In this document: positions 46,753 through 55,728 of the stretch, piece by piece | Layout: each line of letters begins with the position of its first letter | Position numbering within the stretch: position 1 is the first letter of the stretch | Source: Bacillus sp. E(2018) | GTDB lineage: Bacteria; Bacillota; Bacilli; Bacillales; Fictibacillaceae | NCBI RefSeq assembly: GCF_005503015.1 | Contig: NZ_SCOL01000001.1 | Coordinates: 1,488,001 to 1,552,000 of the forward strand | Direction of reading: 5' to 3' | DNA length: 64,000 nucleotides | The notes under the pieces: model-generated | What the model was told of the DNA's origin: nothing | The model's input: only the letters and a program-made list of their open reading frames with translations | Database searches by the model: none | Made by a program: the position numbers and the translations under genes

Positions 46753-47662
46753 AAGCGGTTCTATCACGCTCCAAGTATAGAACGTCCGTTTTCTTCTTTT
46801 TCTTACCTGTTAGATAGACTCCCACAAAAATAAGCAGCAAACCCCAATAGGCACTTGAGTGTATTTGTTCATCTAACAAGATGCTACCCCACATGACTGC
46901 AGATACAGGCACTAAGTAGGTAACTAGTGTAGCAAACTCAGCTGAACCAGCAGAAATCATATAATAATATAGCAAATATGCTATTCCTGAACCAAAGACT
47001 CCGAGACCGATAAGGGATAATAATGCATTAGAGTCAATAGGATTTTCAGGTAATACCCAACCGTCCGTCAATAACATCATGAGAGCACTTAGAAGCATAC
47101 CTGCAAATAGTGTGGAAGAAGCCGTAATCCAAACCGTTGTATTCTGAAGGTGTTTTTTTGCGTATTGTGAACTGAATCCATAGCAACACGTAGCAACGAG
47201 CATCAAAGCAACCCCTAAGCTCAACTGATTCTTAGTCAATCCAGGAGCATCAATGTCCATTAACAATAAAATCCCTACAAAACCGACGAGTACCCCAGCC
47301 CATTGTTTCCATTGTAGGGATATAGAAAAAAAGAAAACACCCATCATCGATGTCCAAATCGGAGTTGTAGCATTTAATATAGCTGTATACCCGCTATCTA
47401 AAAAAGTTTCGCTCCAAGCGATCAGTCCCCAAGGAAGACCAGCATTCAAAAAACCTATAAGAAGCAACTTTTTGAATGGGATTGTTTTCCATTCGACCGT
47501 CTGCTTGCTAATCATAAATAAAGGAACGATCGTCAATATTCCTAGCAAACACCGAATAAACACAATCTGCCACGGATCGAATATACCCAGCAAGACTTTT
47601 ATAAATAAGAAAGACATTCCCCATATTAAACTTAAAACAAAAAGGGCCGAATATAATTTCAT
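46751..47662 (-). CDS. EamA/DMT-family transporter
   Basis: The 303-residue protein has ten membrane segments in two EamA repeats (about 4-135 and 148-285). Segments such as SFLFIKVLLGIFDPWQIVFIR and GVFGSGIAYLLYYYMI are typical. DMT carriers usually export amino acids or metabolites; the substrate is unknown here. The tail is lysine/arginine-rich. It stands alone between def and rpoY. Confidence 0.9.
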   Translation of the reverse strand: MKLYSALFVLSLIWGMSFLFIKVLLGIFDPWQIVFIRCLLGILTIVPLFMISKQTVEWKTIPFKKLLLIGFLNAGLPWGLIAWSETFLDSGYTAILNATTPIWTSMMGVFFFSISLQWKQWAGVLVGFVGILLLMDIDAPGLTKNQLSLGVALMLVATCCYGFSSQYAKKHLQNTTVWITASSTLFAGMLLSALMMLLTDGWVLPENPIDSNALLSLIGLGVFGSGIAYLLYYYMISAGSAEFATLVTYLVPVSAVMWGSILLDEQIHSSAYWGLLLIFVGVYLTGKKKKKTDVLYLERDRTA

Positions 47663-47778
47663 CGGTTAAACCACCACCCATATAAAATATAGTAAATAAA
47701 AAATGTAACAATTTCCCTCTAAAAAATATGAATTCATCTACACATACTAGTAATAAAAAGAACCGTGGAGGGTAATAA

Positions 47779-47862
47779 ATGAAGATGAGAATGCGCTTAT
47801 TAAAAAAATTAAGGAAATGGGTAACACAACAAAATAATAACGGTAAATTAATTCTTAATTAA
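47779..47862 (+). CDS. Putative 27-residue cationic peptide
   Basis: A reading frame MKMRMRLLKKLRKWVTQQNN plus seven residues follows a strong GTGGAGGGTAATAA ribosome binding site with ideal spacing. The first 16 residues would form a basic amphipathic helix. No promoter or terminator is clear and I know of no homologue. It lies in the 383-bp gap between the EamA gene and rpoY, which otherwise holds only the rpoY promoter. Confidence 0.45.
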   Translation: MKMRMRLLKKLRKWVTQQNNNGKLILN

Positions 47863-47969
47863 GTTAAGTTTTTCTATTAACTAACGACATTATATAGGAT
47901 AAACCCTAGAGCTTAACAGTTATTATTTTTATATTTTTGTGGTTTTCCAACGATGCAATATGAAAAAAC

Positions 47970-47998
47970 ATGAAAAACATGTCACTTTCCTTTATAAT
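47970..47998 (+). promoter_or_regulatory. Probable promoter of rpoY-rnjA
   Basis: TATAAT at 47993-47998 is preceded at 17 bp by ATGAAA (47970-47975), four of six matches to TTGACA. It lies about 48 bp before the rpoY start. Confidence 0.6.
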
Positions 47999-48045
47999 AG
48001 GACGAAGAAACTCAAAAACTACAGACCGGTAAGGAGACATGAAAT

Positions 48046-48255
48046 ATGATTTTCAAAGTATTTTTTCAAACTAGCTTAACAGAGGTTCCTGTTCGTGAAC
48101 ACACTCAATCAGTATACGTAGAAGCTGAAACGATTAACGACGTACGTAAAAAGCTTGCTGACCGCAAATACAACATCGAATACATACAAGAAATTAACGG
48201 TAAATTTCTAGAGTATGAAAAAGACACGAATTCATTGGAATTGGAGAATGTATAA
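48046..48255 (+). CDS. rpoY: RNA polymerase epsilon subunit
   Basis: The 69-residue protein begins MIFKVFFQTSLTEVPVREHT, typical of RpoY (YkzG, epsilon), a Firmicute RNA polymerase accessory subunit resembling phage Gp2. It is encoded three bases before rnjA, the conserved arrangement. GTAAGGAGACATGAAAT precedes the ATG. Confidence 0.95.
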   Translation: MIFKVFFQTSLTEVPVREHTQSVYVEAETINDVRKKLADRKYNIEYIQEINGKFLEYEKDTNSLELENV

Positions 48256-48258
48256 TTT

Positions 48259-49929
48259 ATGAAATTTGTAAAAAATCATCAAGCCGCCGTATTCGCTTTA
48301 GGCGGTCTAGGAGAAATCGGTAAAAATACGTATGCCGTTCAATTTCAAGATGAGATCATCCTTATTGATGCAGGAATTAAATTCCCTGAAGATGAACTCT
48401 TAGGGATTGATTACGTAATTCCAGATTATACGTATCTTGTAAAGAATGAAGAAAAGATCAAAGGCTTATTTATTACACATGGACACGAAGATCATATTGG
48501 CGGTATTCCTTATCTTCTAAGACAAGTGAACATTCCAATCTATGGTGGTAAACTAGCACTTGCTTTGATCAAGAACAAACTTGAAGAACATGGTTTGCTT
48601 CGTCGAGCACAGTTGCATGAAATCACTGAGGACGATGTGATTAAATTCCGTAAAACATCTGTAAGCTTCTTTAGAACTACTCACAGTATTCCAGATTCTT
48701 ATGGACTTGTAGTGAAAACGCCACCAGGAAACATCGTTCATACCGGTGACTTTAAATTTGACTTCACCCCAGTTGGTGAACCTGCGAACTTAACAAAGAT
48801 GGCAGAGATCGGGAAAGAAGGTGTGCTTTGCTTACTTTCTGATTCAACAAACAGTGAGGTTCCTGGGTTTACACTTTCAGAGAGACGTGTAGGAGAAAGT
48901 ATTCAAGACATCTTCAGAAAAATGGAAGGCCGAGTGATCTTTGCTACATTTGCTTCAAACATTCATAGATTGCAGCAAGTTGTTGAAGCATCAGTCGCTA
49001 ACAACCGGAAAATAGCAGTTTTTGGCCGCAGCATGGATTCTGCAATCACTGTTGGACAAGAACTCGGATTTATTAAAGCACCTAAAAATACGTTTGTTGA
49101 TGCAAATCAGATCAACCGTCTGCCTGATAATCAAGTTACAATTCTATGTACAGGAAGCCAAGGTGAACCTATGGCTGCTCTCTCAAGAATTGCTAACGGA
49201 ACTCATAGACAGATTCAAATCATTCCTGGAGACACGGTTGTTTTCTCATCCTCACCTATTCCAGGAAATGCATTAAGCGTTAGTAAGACGATTAACCAGT
49301 TGTTCCGCGCAGGTGCAGAAGTCATTCATGGATCTCTAAACGATATCCATACATCTGGTCATGGCGGACAGCAAGAACAAAAGCTTATGTTACGTCTTAT
49401 GAAGCCTAAGTTCTTTATGCCGATTCATGGTGAATATAGAATGCTTAAGATGCACACGAAACTTGCTTCTGATTGTGATGTCCCTTCCCAAAATTCATTC
49501 GTAATGGATAATGGCGAAGTTTTAGCTCTTTCCCATAACGAGGCGATGGTAGCTGGAAAGATTCCTTCTGGCTCTGTCTATGTTGATGGAAGTGGAATTG
49601 GTGATATCGGAAACATCGTTCTTCGAGACCGTAAAATTCTTTCAGAAGAAGGTCTAGTAGTCGTTGTCGTAAGTATGGACATGAAAGAGTTTAGAATTGA
49701 AGCAGGACCTGATATCATTTCAAGAGGTTTTGTTTATATGCGAGAGTCTGGAGACCTGATTCATGATGCTCAAAGTCTTCTTAGCAAACATCTAGAAACG
49801 ATCATGAACGAAAAAAGAACTACACAGTGGTCTGAGATCAAGAATGAAATCACAGATACATTGGCACCTTTCTTATATGAAAAAACGAAGAGGCGTCCAA
49901 TGATTCTTCCAATCATCATGGAGATTTAG
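48259..49929 (+). CDS. rnjA: Ribonuclease J1
   Basis: RNase J1 is a metallo-beta-lactamase nuclease with 5'-3' exo- and endonuclease activity in mRNA turnover. The 556-residue protein has HGHEDHIGG for zinc binding, the HTGDFKFD aspartate, the beta-CASP domain ([15 protein letters not shown]) and a C-terminal domain. Length is normal. Its partner in this window is SR1P, which in B. subtilis promotes GapA-RNase J1 binding. Confidence 0.97.
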   Translation: MKFVKNHQAAVFALGGLGEIGKNTYAVQFQDEIILIDAGIKFPEDELLGIDYVIPDYTYLVKNEEKIKGLFITHGHEDHIGGIPYLLRQVNIPIYGGKLALALIKNKLEEHGLLRRAQLHEITEDDVIKFRKTSVSFFRTTHSIPDSYGLVVKTPPGNIVHTGDFKFDFTPVGEPANLTKMAEIGKEGVLCLLSDSTNSEVPGFTLSERRVGESIQDIFRKMEGRVIFATFASNIHRLQQVVEASVANNRKIAVFGRSMDSAITVGQELGFIKAPKNTFVDANQINRLPDNQVTILCTGSQGEPMAALSRIANGTHRQIQIIPGDTVVFSSSPIPGNALSVSKTINQLFRAGAEVIHGSLNDIHTSGHGGQQEQKLMLRLMKPKFFMPIHGEYRMLKMHTKLASDCDVPSQNSFVMDNGEVLALSHNEAMVAGKIPSGSVYVDGSGIGDIGNIVLRDRKILSEEGLVVVVVSMDMKEFRIEAGPDIISRGFVYMRESGDLIHDAQSLLSKHLETIMNEKRTTQWSEIKNEITDTLAPFLYEKTKRRPMILPIIMEI

Positions 49930-49938
49930 TTTCATAAT

Positions 49939-49972
49939 AAAAACCGTTCCCTGTTCAAGGGTAACGGTTTTT
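49939..49972. terminator. Bidirectional terminator between rnjA and ktrC
   Basis: AAAAACCGTT (49939-49948) pairs with AACGGTTTTT (49963-49972), with an inner CCC/GGG. It ends one base before the ktrC stop. Confidence 0.85.
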
Positions 49973-50638
49973 TTATTCTTCATTTGCCATTTGTTTTTCT
50001 AAGCGATTGATGTCTTTATCTCCACCGATTACGATCAATACATCTCCTTGATGAATGTTCTGGTCAGCCTGTGGAGAAACGAATATGTCTTTTCCTCGTT
50101 TAACTGCCACAACGTTACAGCCATACTTAGCCCGTATATCTAACTCGATCAAGGACTTATTGTTCATCTTTTTAGTTGCGACCAATTCAACGATGCTATG
50201 TTCATCGGATAGTTCTAAATAATCAAGAACGTTGTTCGAGACGATTTGATGAGCAATTCTAACACCCATATCACGCTCTGGATGAATGATTTTATCTGCT
50301 CCGATCTTTCTTAAGACCTTTTCATGATAATCATTTTGTGCTTTAACCGTAATCTTTTCTACACCCATCTCTTTTAGAATCAGTGTTGTAAGAATAGACG
50401 ATTGCAGGTTGTCACCAATCGCCACTACAACATGCTGGAAGTTTCTGATTCCAAGACTTTTCAATACACCTTCATCTGTAGAATCGGCAATTACAGCGTG
50501 CGTAACAACGTTGGAAAACTCATTTACTCGATCTTCATCAATATCGATCGCTAGGACTTCCATTCCTTGATCGGCCAATGCTTTACACATACTACCGCCG
50601 AAACGACCTAGTCCGATTACAGCATATTGCTTTTTCAA
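49973..50638 (-). CDS. ktrC: Potassium channel regulatory subunit KtrC
   Basis: The 221-residue cytosolic RCK protein gates the K+ uptake subunit KtrD. The N-terminal Rossmann domain has YAVIGLGRFGGSMCKAL (GxGxxG) and DIDEDRV; the C-terminal RCK_C domain (about 135-221) binds c-di-AMP in B. subtilis KtrC. Position beside rnjA matches ktrC (ykqB) rather than ktrA. No ydaO-type riboswitch is visible upstream. Confidence 0.92.
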   Translation of the reverse strand: MKKQYAVIGLGRFGGSMCKALADQGMEVLAIDIDEDRVNEFSNVVTHAVIADSTDEGVLKSLGIRNFQHVVVAIGDNLQSSILTTLILKEMGVEKITVKAQNDYHEKVLRKIGADKIIHPERDMGVRIAHQIVSNNVLDYLELSDEHSIVELVATKKMNNKSLIELDIRAKYGCNVVAVKRGKDIFVSPQADQNIHQGDVLIVIGGDKDINRLEKQMANEE

Positions 50639-50767
50639 AGTCCATCACTCCAATCTTTCGCGGTATAGCCTTATTTTACCACATTATTTGAAAATCAATA
50701 TCTAACTAATACCTCTTATGTAAAATTCACAGAATATGTTCGCGTTTTCATTAGTAATTACAAAAAT

Positions 50768-50791
50768 AACCCAAGAACAACGTCTTGGGTT
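50768..50791 (-). terminator. ykuU terminator
   Basis: AACCCAAGA (50768-50776) pairs perfectly with TCTTGGGTT (50783-50791), with ATTTTTGT following on the minus strand. Confidence 0.85.
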
Positions 50792-50814
50792 ATAAAATGT
50801 ACGCTATTTGACGA

Positions 50815-51357
50815 TTAAAGAGTCTTTTGACCAGGCTTCCAGTTTGCTGGGCAAAGTCCACCTGTTTGAAGTGCTTGAAGAACACGTAATGTTTCATCAA
50901 CATCACGGCCAATGTTGTTATGGTTAACAACAGAGTACATTAATTCACCCTCAGGAGAGATGATGAATAAACCGCGAAGAGCAATACCCTCTTCTTCGAT
51001 TAGTACACCGTAATCACGAGCTACAGTGTGGTTAGTATCAGCTGCTAGAGAATATTTTAACTCACCTAGACCATTCATGTCACGTGGCGTGTTGATCCAA
51101 GCTTTGTGAGTGTGGATTGTATCTGTAGAAACACCAATTACATCAGCATCTAAATCTTCGAACTCGTCAAAACGGTCGCTAAGTGATGTGATTTCTGTAG
51201 GACAAACGAAAGTGAAGTCCATTGGATAGAAGAAAAGAACAGTCCACTTGTCATTCTTCATGTTTTCTTCTAAGCTAACTTTTCCAAATTCTTTGTTTGG
51301 TAATACTGCATCCATTTCAAATCTAGGTGCTTGTTTTGCTACCATACGTTCTGCCAT
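50815..51357 (-). CDS. ykuU: 2-Cys peroxiredoxin YkuU
   Basis: The 180-residue thioredoxin-fold peroxidase has the peroxidatic Cys52 in FTFVCPTE and the resolving Cys169 in GGLCPANW, so it reduces peroxides through an intersubunit disulfide. It is nearly identical in motif pattern to B. subtilis YkuU. Start is ATG 51357, ten bases after GGAGGG; upstream in-frame codons belong to the leader. A strong promoter lies 45-70 bp upstream. Confidence 0.95.
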   Translation of the reverse strand: MAERMVAKQAPRFEMDAVLPNKEFGKVSLEENMKNDKWTVLFFYPMDFTFVCPTEITSLSDRFDEFEDLDADVIGVSTDTIHTHKAWINTPRDMNGLGELKYSLAADTNHTVARDYGVLIEEEGIALRGLFIISPEGELMYSVVNHNNIGRDVDETLRVLQALQTGGLCPANWKPGQKTL

Positions 51358-51400
51358 AGGTGAAAATCCCTCCAAAAAAACTGTTTTATTTACATGGGTA

Positions 51401-51429
51401 ATTATAGTACAGTCCTTATTTTTAGTCAA
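51401..51429 (-). promoter_or_regulatory. Sigma-A promoter of ykuU
   Basis: TTGACT (51429-51424) and TATAAT (51406-51401) are 17 bp apart on the minus strand. An AT-rich imperfect palindrome just upstream (51432-51446) is only a weak PerR-box candidate. Confidence 0.85.
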
Positions 51430-51558
51430 TGTTAAATAATAATTAATTTAAATAAGGAAAGCTGTTCCCACGTCTTAATTTCTCCTTAATCATAGCAACT
51501 TAAACTAAAAATGTGAAATTATCCGCTCATTTCAGATTCTATGCATTCTCAATAAAGA

Positions 51559-51584
51559 GTTTATATTGAGGATTTCACGGGAAC
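51559..51584 (+). promoter_or_regulatory. Possible sigma-B promoter of the ChaB gene
   Basis: GTTTAT (51559-51564) and GGGAAC (51579-51584) with a 14-bp spacer partly match the sigma-B consensus (GTTTAA, GGGTAT), placed 25 bp before a good ribosome binding site. Confidence 0.4.
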
Positions 51585-51609
51585 TCTTAGTTCTATAGGA
51601 GGGATTCAC

Positions 51610-51813
51610 ATGCCATATGATTCACTTAAAGATCTGCCTGAGGGGGTAAGAGATCACCTTCCTCATCACGGTCAGGAAATATATAAAGAAGCTTTCAATT
51701 CTGCACTTGAAGAATACAAAGAAGAAGAGACAGCTCATAAGGTAGCATGGAGCGCAGTAAAACATAAATATGAAAAAACAGAAAATGGACAATGGAAAAG
51801 TAAAGACTCCTGA
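51610..51813 (+). CDS. ChaB domain protein
   Basis: The 67-residue protein (MPYDSLKDLPEGVRDHLPHH) is a single ChaB domain: LPEGVRDHLPHHGQEIYKEAFNSA, then AHKVAWSAVKHKYEKTENGQW. ChaB proteins are small, charged and often stress-linked; function unknown. TAGGAGGGATTCAC precedes the ATG. A possible sigma-B promoter lies upstream. It is convergent with the CorC-type gene, sharing a terminator that overlaps its stop. Confidence 0.88.
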   Translation: MPYDSLKDLPEGVRDHLPHHGQEIYKEAFNSALEEYKEEETAHKVAWSAVKHKYEKTENGQWKSKDS

Positions 51814-51832
51814 ACGATGTTCAGGAGTCTTT
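51802..51832. terminator. Bidirectional terminator between ChaB and CorC-type genes
   Basis: AAAGACTCCTGAAC (51802-51815) pairs perfectly with GTTCAGGAGTCTTT (51819-51832). It overlaps the 3' ends of both convergent genes. Confidence 0.9.
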
Positions 51833-53140
51833 ATTCGTATTGACATTCTTTTCTTCTGATATCTTTTCAATTCCGATTTTTTTAATCTGTCTGCCATCTA
51901 GCTCTAAAATAGTAAATCGATAACTTTCGTAATTAAACGAATGGTTTGATTCTAAATCAACAGACCTCGTTAGAACCCACCCACCGATTGTATCGATTTC
52001 ACTGTTATCAATATCGAGTGCAAATAATTCATTAATCTGTGAGATGAGCACTTTACCATCCACTACGGTTTGATTTTGATCGATTTGTTGAATTTCAGGT
52101 TCTTCATCGATATCAAATTCATCTCTGATCTCCCCAACGATTTCTTCTAAGATGTCTTCAACCGTAACAATTCCTGCAGTTCCTCCGTACTCGTCTACGA
52201 GCACAGCCATATGTGTCTGATCTTTTTGCATTTTGACGAGTAGTTTTTGAATCGGTATAGATTCATGGACGGTAATAATGGGACGAATATAATCATTTAG
52301 ATCAAAATTTTCTTTGCTGAAATTTTCGTTAAAGAATTCTTTAATGTTTACAATCCCTACAATATGATCTTTATCATCATGCCCAACAGGATATCTCGTG
52401 AACTTTTCTTCACGCATGATCGCCATATTCTGTTCACACGTATTTTCTAAGAATAAGCAGACCATTTCTGTTCGAGGAATCATAATTTCTTTCGCTACAC
52501 GATCATCAAATTCAAAAATTCTGTTCACATAACGGTATTCTGATTGATTGATCTCTCCACCCTGTAAACTTTCGGAAAGTATAAGCCTTAACTCTTCTTC
52601 CGTATGTACAACCTCATGTTCACTAGCTGGACTGATTCCAAAAACTCGAGTCAATAGATTCGCTGATCCATTTAGTAAAAAGATAAAAGGATACATAACC
52701 TTATAAAACAATATTATTGGTTTTGCTGTAGCCAACGAGACCATCTCAGCTTTTTGAATCGCAACTGTTTTCGGTGCCAATTCACCTAGTACCACGTGTA
52801 AGAATGTAATTAAGAAAAAGGCGATTGAAAACGAGAGCGTGTGCGTGAGCCCTTCACTCAAACCAGCGTTTTCAAACAATGGCCTTAAAAAGATCTCAAC
52901 AGTCGGTTCGCCCAACCACCCAAGTCCTAATGCTGTAATCGTTATTCCTAACTGACAGGCTGACAAATAACCGTCAAGATTTCCGATAACTTTTTGTGCA
53001 GCGATTGCTTTACTATTACCCTCGGAAGCTAAATGGTCGATTCGCGTTCTTCGTACTTTTACGATCGCAAATTCAGTGACTACAAAAAATGCGGTTAATA
53101 CGATAAGTAAAATAATCATGATTACATTTACGATTGGCAT
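51821..53140 (-). CDS. HlyC/CorC family membrane protein (DUF21-CBS-CorC)
   Basis: The 439-residue protein has a DUF21 (CNNM) transmembrane domain (1 to about 190, three to four helices), a CBS pair (about 205-325, MIPRTEMVCLFLENTCEQN and VLVDEYGGTAGIVTVEDILEEIVGEI) and a C-terminal CorC domain (about 345-425). Relatives transport or regulate Mg2+ or other divalent cations (MpfA/YhdP type); the ion is not clear here. It is a single gene upstream of ykuS in the reverse direction. Confidence 0.9.
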   Translation of the reverse strand: MPIVNVIMIILLIVLTAFFVVTEFAIVKVRRTRIDHLASEGNSKAIAAQKVIGNLDGYLSACQLGITITALGLGWLGEPTVEIFLRPLFENAGLSEGLTHTLSFSIAFFLITFLHVVLGELAPKTVAIQKAEMVSLATAKPIILFYKVMYPFIFLLNGSANLLTRVFGISPASEHEVVHTEEELRLILSESLQGGEINQSEYRYVNRIFEFDDRVAKEIMIPRTEMVCLFLENTCEQNMAIMREEKFTRYPVGHDDKDHIVGIVNIKEFFNENFSKENFDLNDYIRPIITVHESIPIQKLLVKMQKDQTHMAVLVDEYGGTAGIVTVEDILEEIVGEIRDEFDIDEEPEIQQIDQNQTVVDGKVLISQINELFALDIDNSEIDTIGGWVLTRSVDLESNHSFNYESYRFTILELDGRQIKKIGIEKISEEKNVNTNKDS

Positions 53141-53257
53141 ATGGACCTCCCCATCTGCTGCTAAAACAACATATATTTTTGTGATTGGTCAATTAATTCC
53201 CTGTTAAAACGTGCGTTAAACAGAAATAAAGGGGCAGCATGGCTGTCCCCAGGAGTG

Positions 53258-53503
53258 TTATGATTGTAATCTGCTCTCAACAGCCTGACATACTTCATCT
53301 GCTGACATACCATGAGCATTTAATACAGAACCTTGTGTTGCTGCATTTTGAATGCCCATAACGTTCTGATCCTGTCCGGAAATCACACAGCAATCACAGC
53401 CGTTCGCGTCTTGTTCTTGACGAAGTTCAACAACATCGTATCCCTTTGATCGCAAAGCATCTGAAACATTTGATAACGATTGTTCTACACCAATTCTAGC
53501 CAT
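53258..53503 (-). CDS. ykuS: UPF0180 protein YkuS
   Basis: The 81-residue protein ([20 protein letters not shown]) matches UPF0180/YkuS, with the [17 protein letters not shown] segment and its cysteine cluster. Function unknown. AAGGAGGTGGGAAT precedes the ATG. It lies beside ykuR as in B. subtilis. Confidence 0.93.
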   Translation of the reverse strand: MARIGVEQSLSNVSDALRSKGYDVVELRQEQDANGCDCCVISGQDQNVMGIQNAATQGSVLNAHGMSADEVCQAVESRLQS

Positions 53504-53610
53504 ATTCCCACCTCCTTACTTTTCTTAATGTTTCCAACTCATATTGGGAATATGTAATGGACAAAGAAGTGTTGCTGTTGAGACCGTATGTCGATATATG
53601 GCGTCACGTG

Positions 53611-53736
53611 CCGACTCGTGGATAAATCATAAAAACTTTTGGATTGAGCACCAAAACTTGTGGATTGCGTATTAAAACTTTTGGATTGACGGTTAAAATT
53701 TCTGGATTGGAGGTTAACATTCGTGGATTGAGTGTC
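53611..53736. repeat. Degenerate tandem array of 21-bp units
   Basis: Five copies with a core like AAAACTTxTGGATTG (53632-53652, 53653-53673, 53674-53694, 53695-53715, 53716-53736) and a more diverged unit at 53611-53631 are head-to-tail. Exact 21-bp periodicity keeps one frame open, but no ribosome binding site supports translation. Non-coding repeat is the safer reading. Confidence 0.85.
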
Positions 53737-53768
53737 ATTAGGAGACTGAAACTAGAGAAAAGAGCAAA

Positions 53769-53793
53769 AAAAACGGCCGAAGTGGCCGTTTTT
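53769..53793 (-). terminator. ykuR terminator
   Basis: AAAAACGGCC (53769-53778) pairs perfectly with GGCCGTTTTT (53784-53793), with A/T runs on both sides. Confidence 0.9.
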
Positions 53794-54918
53794 CTAATTT
53801 CTATTCCCTTTAAAAATGAAATATTGAACTAACAGATCTACTGCATGTTGAATCGCTTCTTCTTGAGGCTTTAATTTTGAATGATGAAGACCATAAGGCG
53901 TATTAACTCCAAGCCAGAACATAAAACCCGGAATTTTCTCTAAGAAATATCCATAGTCTTCACCTGTCATAGCTTCTTTGCACTCAAAAACATTCACATT
54001 TCCTTGCTGCTTAGCGAATTCCATGAATTCTCTGGTTAAGACCGGTTCGTTATCCACTTGGCGATAATTCGAACCATAATCAATCACGGTTTCACATTCA
54101 AACCCGCGCGAAATACCTTCAACTAAAGCTTCGATCCTCTTTTTCACTTTTTCCATAGCTTCTGGAGATAAAGTTCGAATCGTGCCTTCTAACCTTGCTT
54201 TTTCAGCGATAATATTTTGCTTTGTTCCACCCGTTATCTTGCCGATCGTAACAACTGCAGAATCCAATGGATCAACATTACGTGAAACGATCGATTGCAT
54301 CTGTGTAACCAGATGGCTTGCAGCAACTACCATATCGTTACTTAAGTGCGGATATGCAGCATGACCGCCTTTTCCGATTAGATCGATGAAAAGTTCGGAT
54401 GTATTAGCAAATAATAATCCTTCTTTTACAGCAATCGTACCGACCGGATATTCCGGAGCAATGTGGAGCGCTGTGATCATGTCAGGTTGCAGTTGTTGAA
54501 ACAGCTCACTCTCTCTCATAGGGAGAGCTCCCCCTGGTCCTTCTTCTGCAGGCTGAAAAATAAATAACAGATGGTCATCGATCGGGTTCTGTGCAAAATG
54601 AGACAATAAACCGATCGCAATCGTCATATGAAGATCGTGTCCGCAGGCATGCATCATTCCTTCATGAAGAGATGAAAATTCATAGCCGGTTTCTTCAACA
54701 ATAGGAAGTCCATCCATATCTGTTCGATAGGCTATCGTTTTTGATGGATTTCTTCCGATCACTTTTACATAGATGCCCGTTTCCCACGTATAAACTTCAA
54801 GATGATTCTGAGGAAAAGTGGAGATGAGATCCAGGATATATCTCTGAGTTTTAAACTCTAAAAACCCTGGCTCCGGTATACGATGCAAGTCTTTTCTTAT
54901 CTCAAGCAACGATTTCAT
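53794..54918 (-). CDS. ykuR: N-acetyldiaminopimelate deacetylase
   Basis: YkuR removes the acetyl group from N-acetyl-LL-diaminopimelate in the acetyl branch of lysine/DAP synthesis. The 374-residue M20 metallopeptidase has the [10 protein letters not shown] metal site, the EEGPGGA glutamates and [13 protein letters not shown] near the end. It lies 24 bp after dapH, the gene for the previous enzyme group of this branch. Confidence 0.93.
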   Translation of the reverse strand: MKSLLEIRKDLHRIPEPGFLEFKTQRYILDLISTFPQNHLEVYTWETGIYVKVIGRNPSKTIAYRTDMDGLPIVEETGYEFSSLHEGMMHACGHDLHMTIAIGLLSHFAQNPIDDHLLFIFQPAEEGPGGALPMRESELFQQLQPDMITALHIAPEYPVGTIAVKEGLLFANTSELFIDLIGKGGHAAYPHLSNDMVVAASHLVTQMQSIVSRNVDPLDSAVVTIGKITGGTKQNIIAEKARLEGTIRTLSPEAMEKVKKRIEALVEGISRGFECETVIDYGSNYRQVDNEPVLTREFMEFAKQQGNVNVFECKEAMTGEDYGYFLEKIPGFMFWLGVNTPYGLHHSKLKPQEEAIQHAVDLLVQYFIFKGNRN

Positions 54919-54942
54919 CTTCTCTCATCCCCTACAATAAAA

Positions 54943-55659
54943 TTAGTCGTTTAACTGACGAAGCTCTTGTCTAATTTCTGTTTTTGATTTTGTTTTTTCA
55001 TCGATTTTCTTTAGTACACGAGCAGGAGTTCCACCAACTACTGTGTATGGTTCTACGTCTTCGATCACAATGGCACCTGCAGCTACGACAGCACCTTTAC
55101 CAACTGTAACACCTTCAAGAACAACTGCGTTCGCTCCAATGACAACATCATCTTCTACAACAACTGGTTTTGCAGAAGGTGGTTCTATAACACCTGCGAG
55201 TACTGTTCCTGCACCGATGTGGCAGTTCTTACCTACAGTAGCTCGTCCACCAAGAACCACGTTCATGTCGATCATCGTGCCTTCACCAATTACTGCTCCG
55301 ATGTTAATAGAAGCACCCATCATGATTACGGCATTGTCACCGATCTCAACTTGGTCACGAATGATTGCACCAGGTTCAATACGCGCTTTGATGTTCTTCA
55401 TATCTAACAATGGGATCGCTGAGTTGCGACGGTCATTTTCAATCACGAAGTCTTCAATGCTACTTTCATTCGCTTTTAGAGCAGCTTCAATATCTTTCCA
55501 CTCACCGAATAGGACAGCCGTTTTGCCTGAAGGGAACACTTTCGTTTCTTTGCCGAAATCGATATTTTCAAGATTTCCTTTTACGTATACTTTTACTGGT
55601 GTAGATTTTGTTGCGTTTTGGATAAATGAGATAATTTCGTTTGCATCCATCATTTTCAT
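54943..55659 (-). CDS. dapH: Tetrahydrodipicolinate N-acetyltransferase
   Basis: DapH acetylates tetrahydrodipicolinate with acetyl-CoA. The 238-residue protein has an N-terminal domain and a left-handed beta-helix of hexapeptide repeats (about 90-205, [18 protein letters not shown]). The ATG 55659 ([14 protein letters not shown]) follows AAGGAGG about ten bases upstream; the longer frame above it lies across that site. Operon with ykuR. Confidence 0.95.
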   Translation of the reverse strand: MKMMDANEIISFIQNATKSTPVKVYVKGNLENIDFGKETKVFPSGKTAVLFGEWKDIEAALKANESSIEDFVIENDRRNSAIPLLDMKNIKARIEPGAIIRDQVEIGDNAVIMMGASINIGAVIGEGTMIDMNVVLGGRATVGKNCHIGAGTVLAGVIEPPSAKPVVVEDDVVIGANAVVLEGVTVGKGAVVAAGAIVIEDVEPYTVVGGTPARVLKKIDEKTKSKTEIRQELRQLND

Positions 55660-55728
55660 GTTTGGTAGTTCCTCCTTAAAAGTCATTCTGTATTGTATTA
55701 AACCACTAAATATAGAAAGATTCAAACC

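Noticed and set aside
51432..51446. PerR box at ykuU
   Set aside because: Only AT-rich imperfect symmetry; the key TTATAAT half-sites are not both present.
53644..53832. Protein with seven-residue repeats
   Set aside because: The frame is only the in-phase reading of 21-bp DNA repeats, with no ribosome binding site, and runs into the ykuR terminator.
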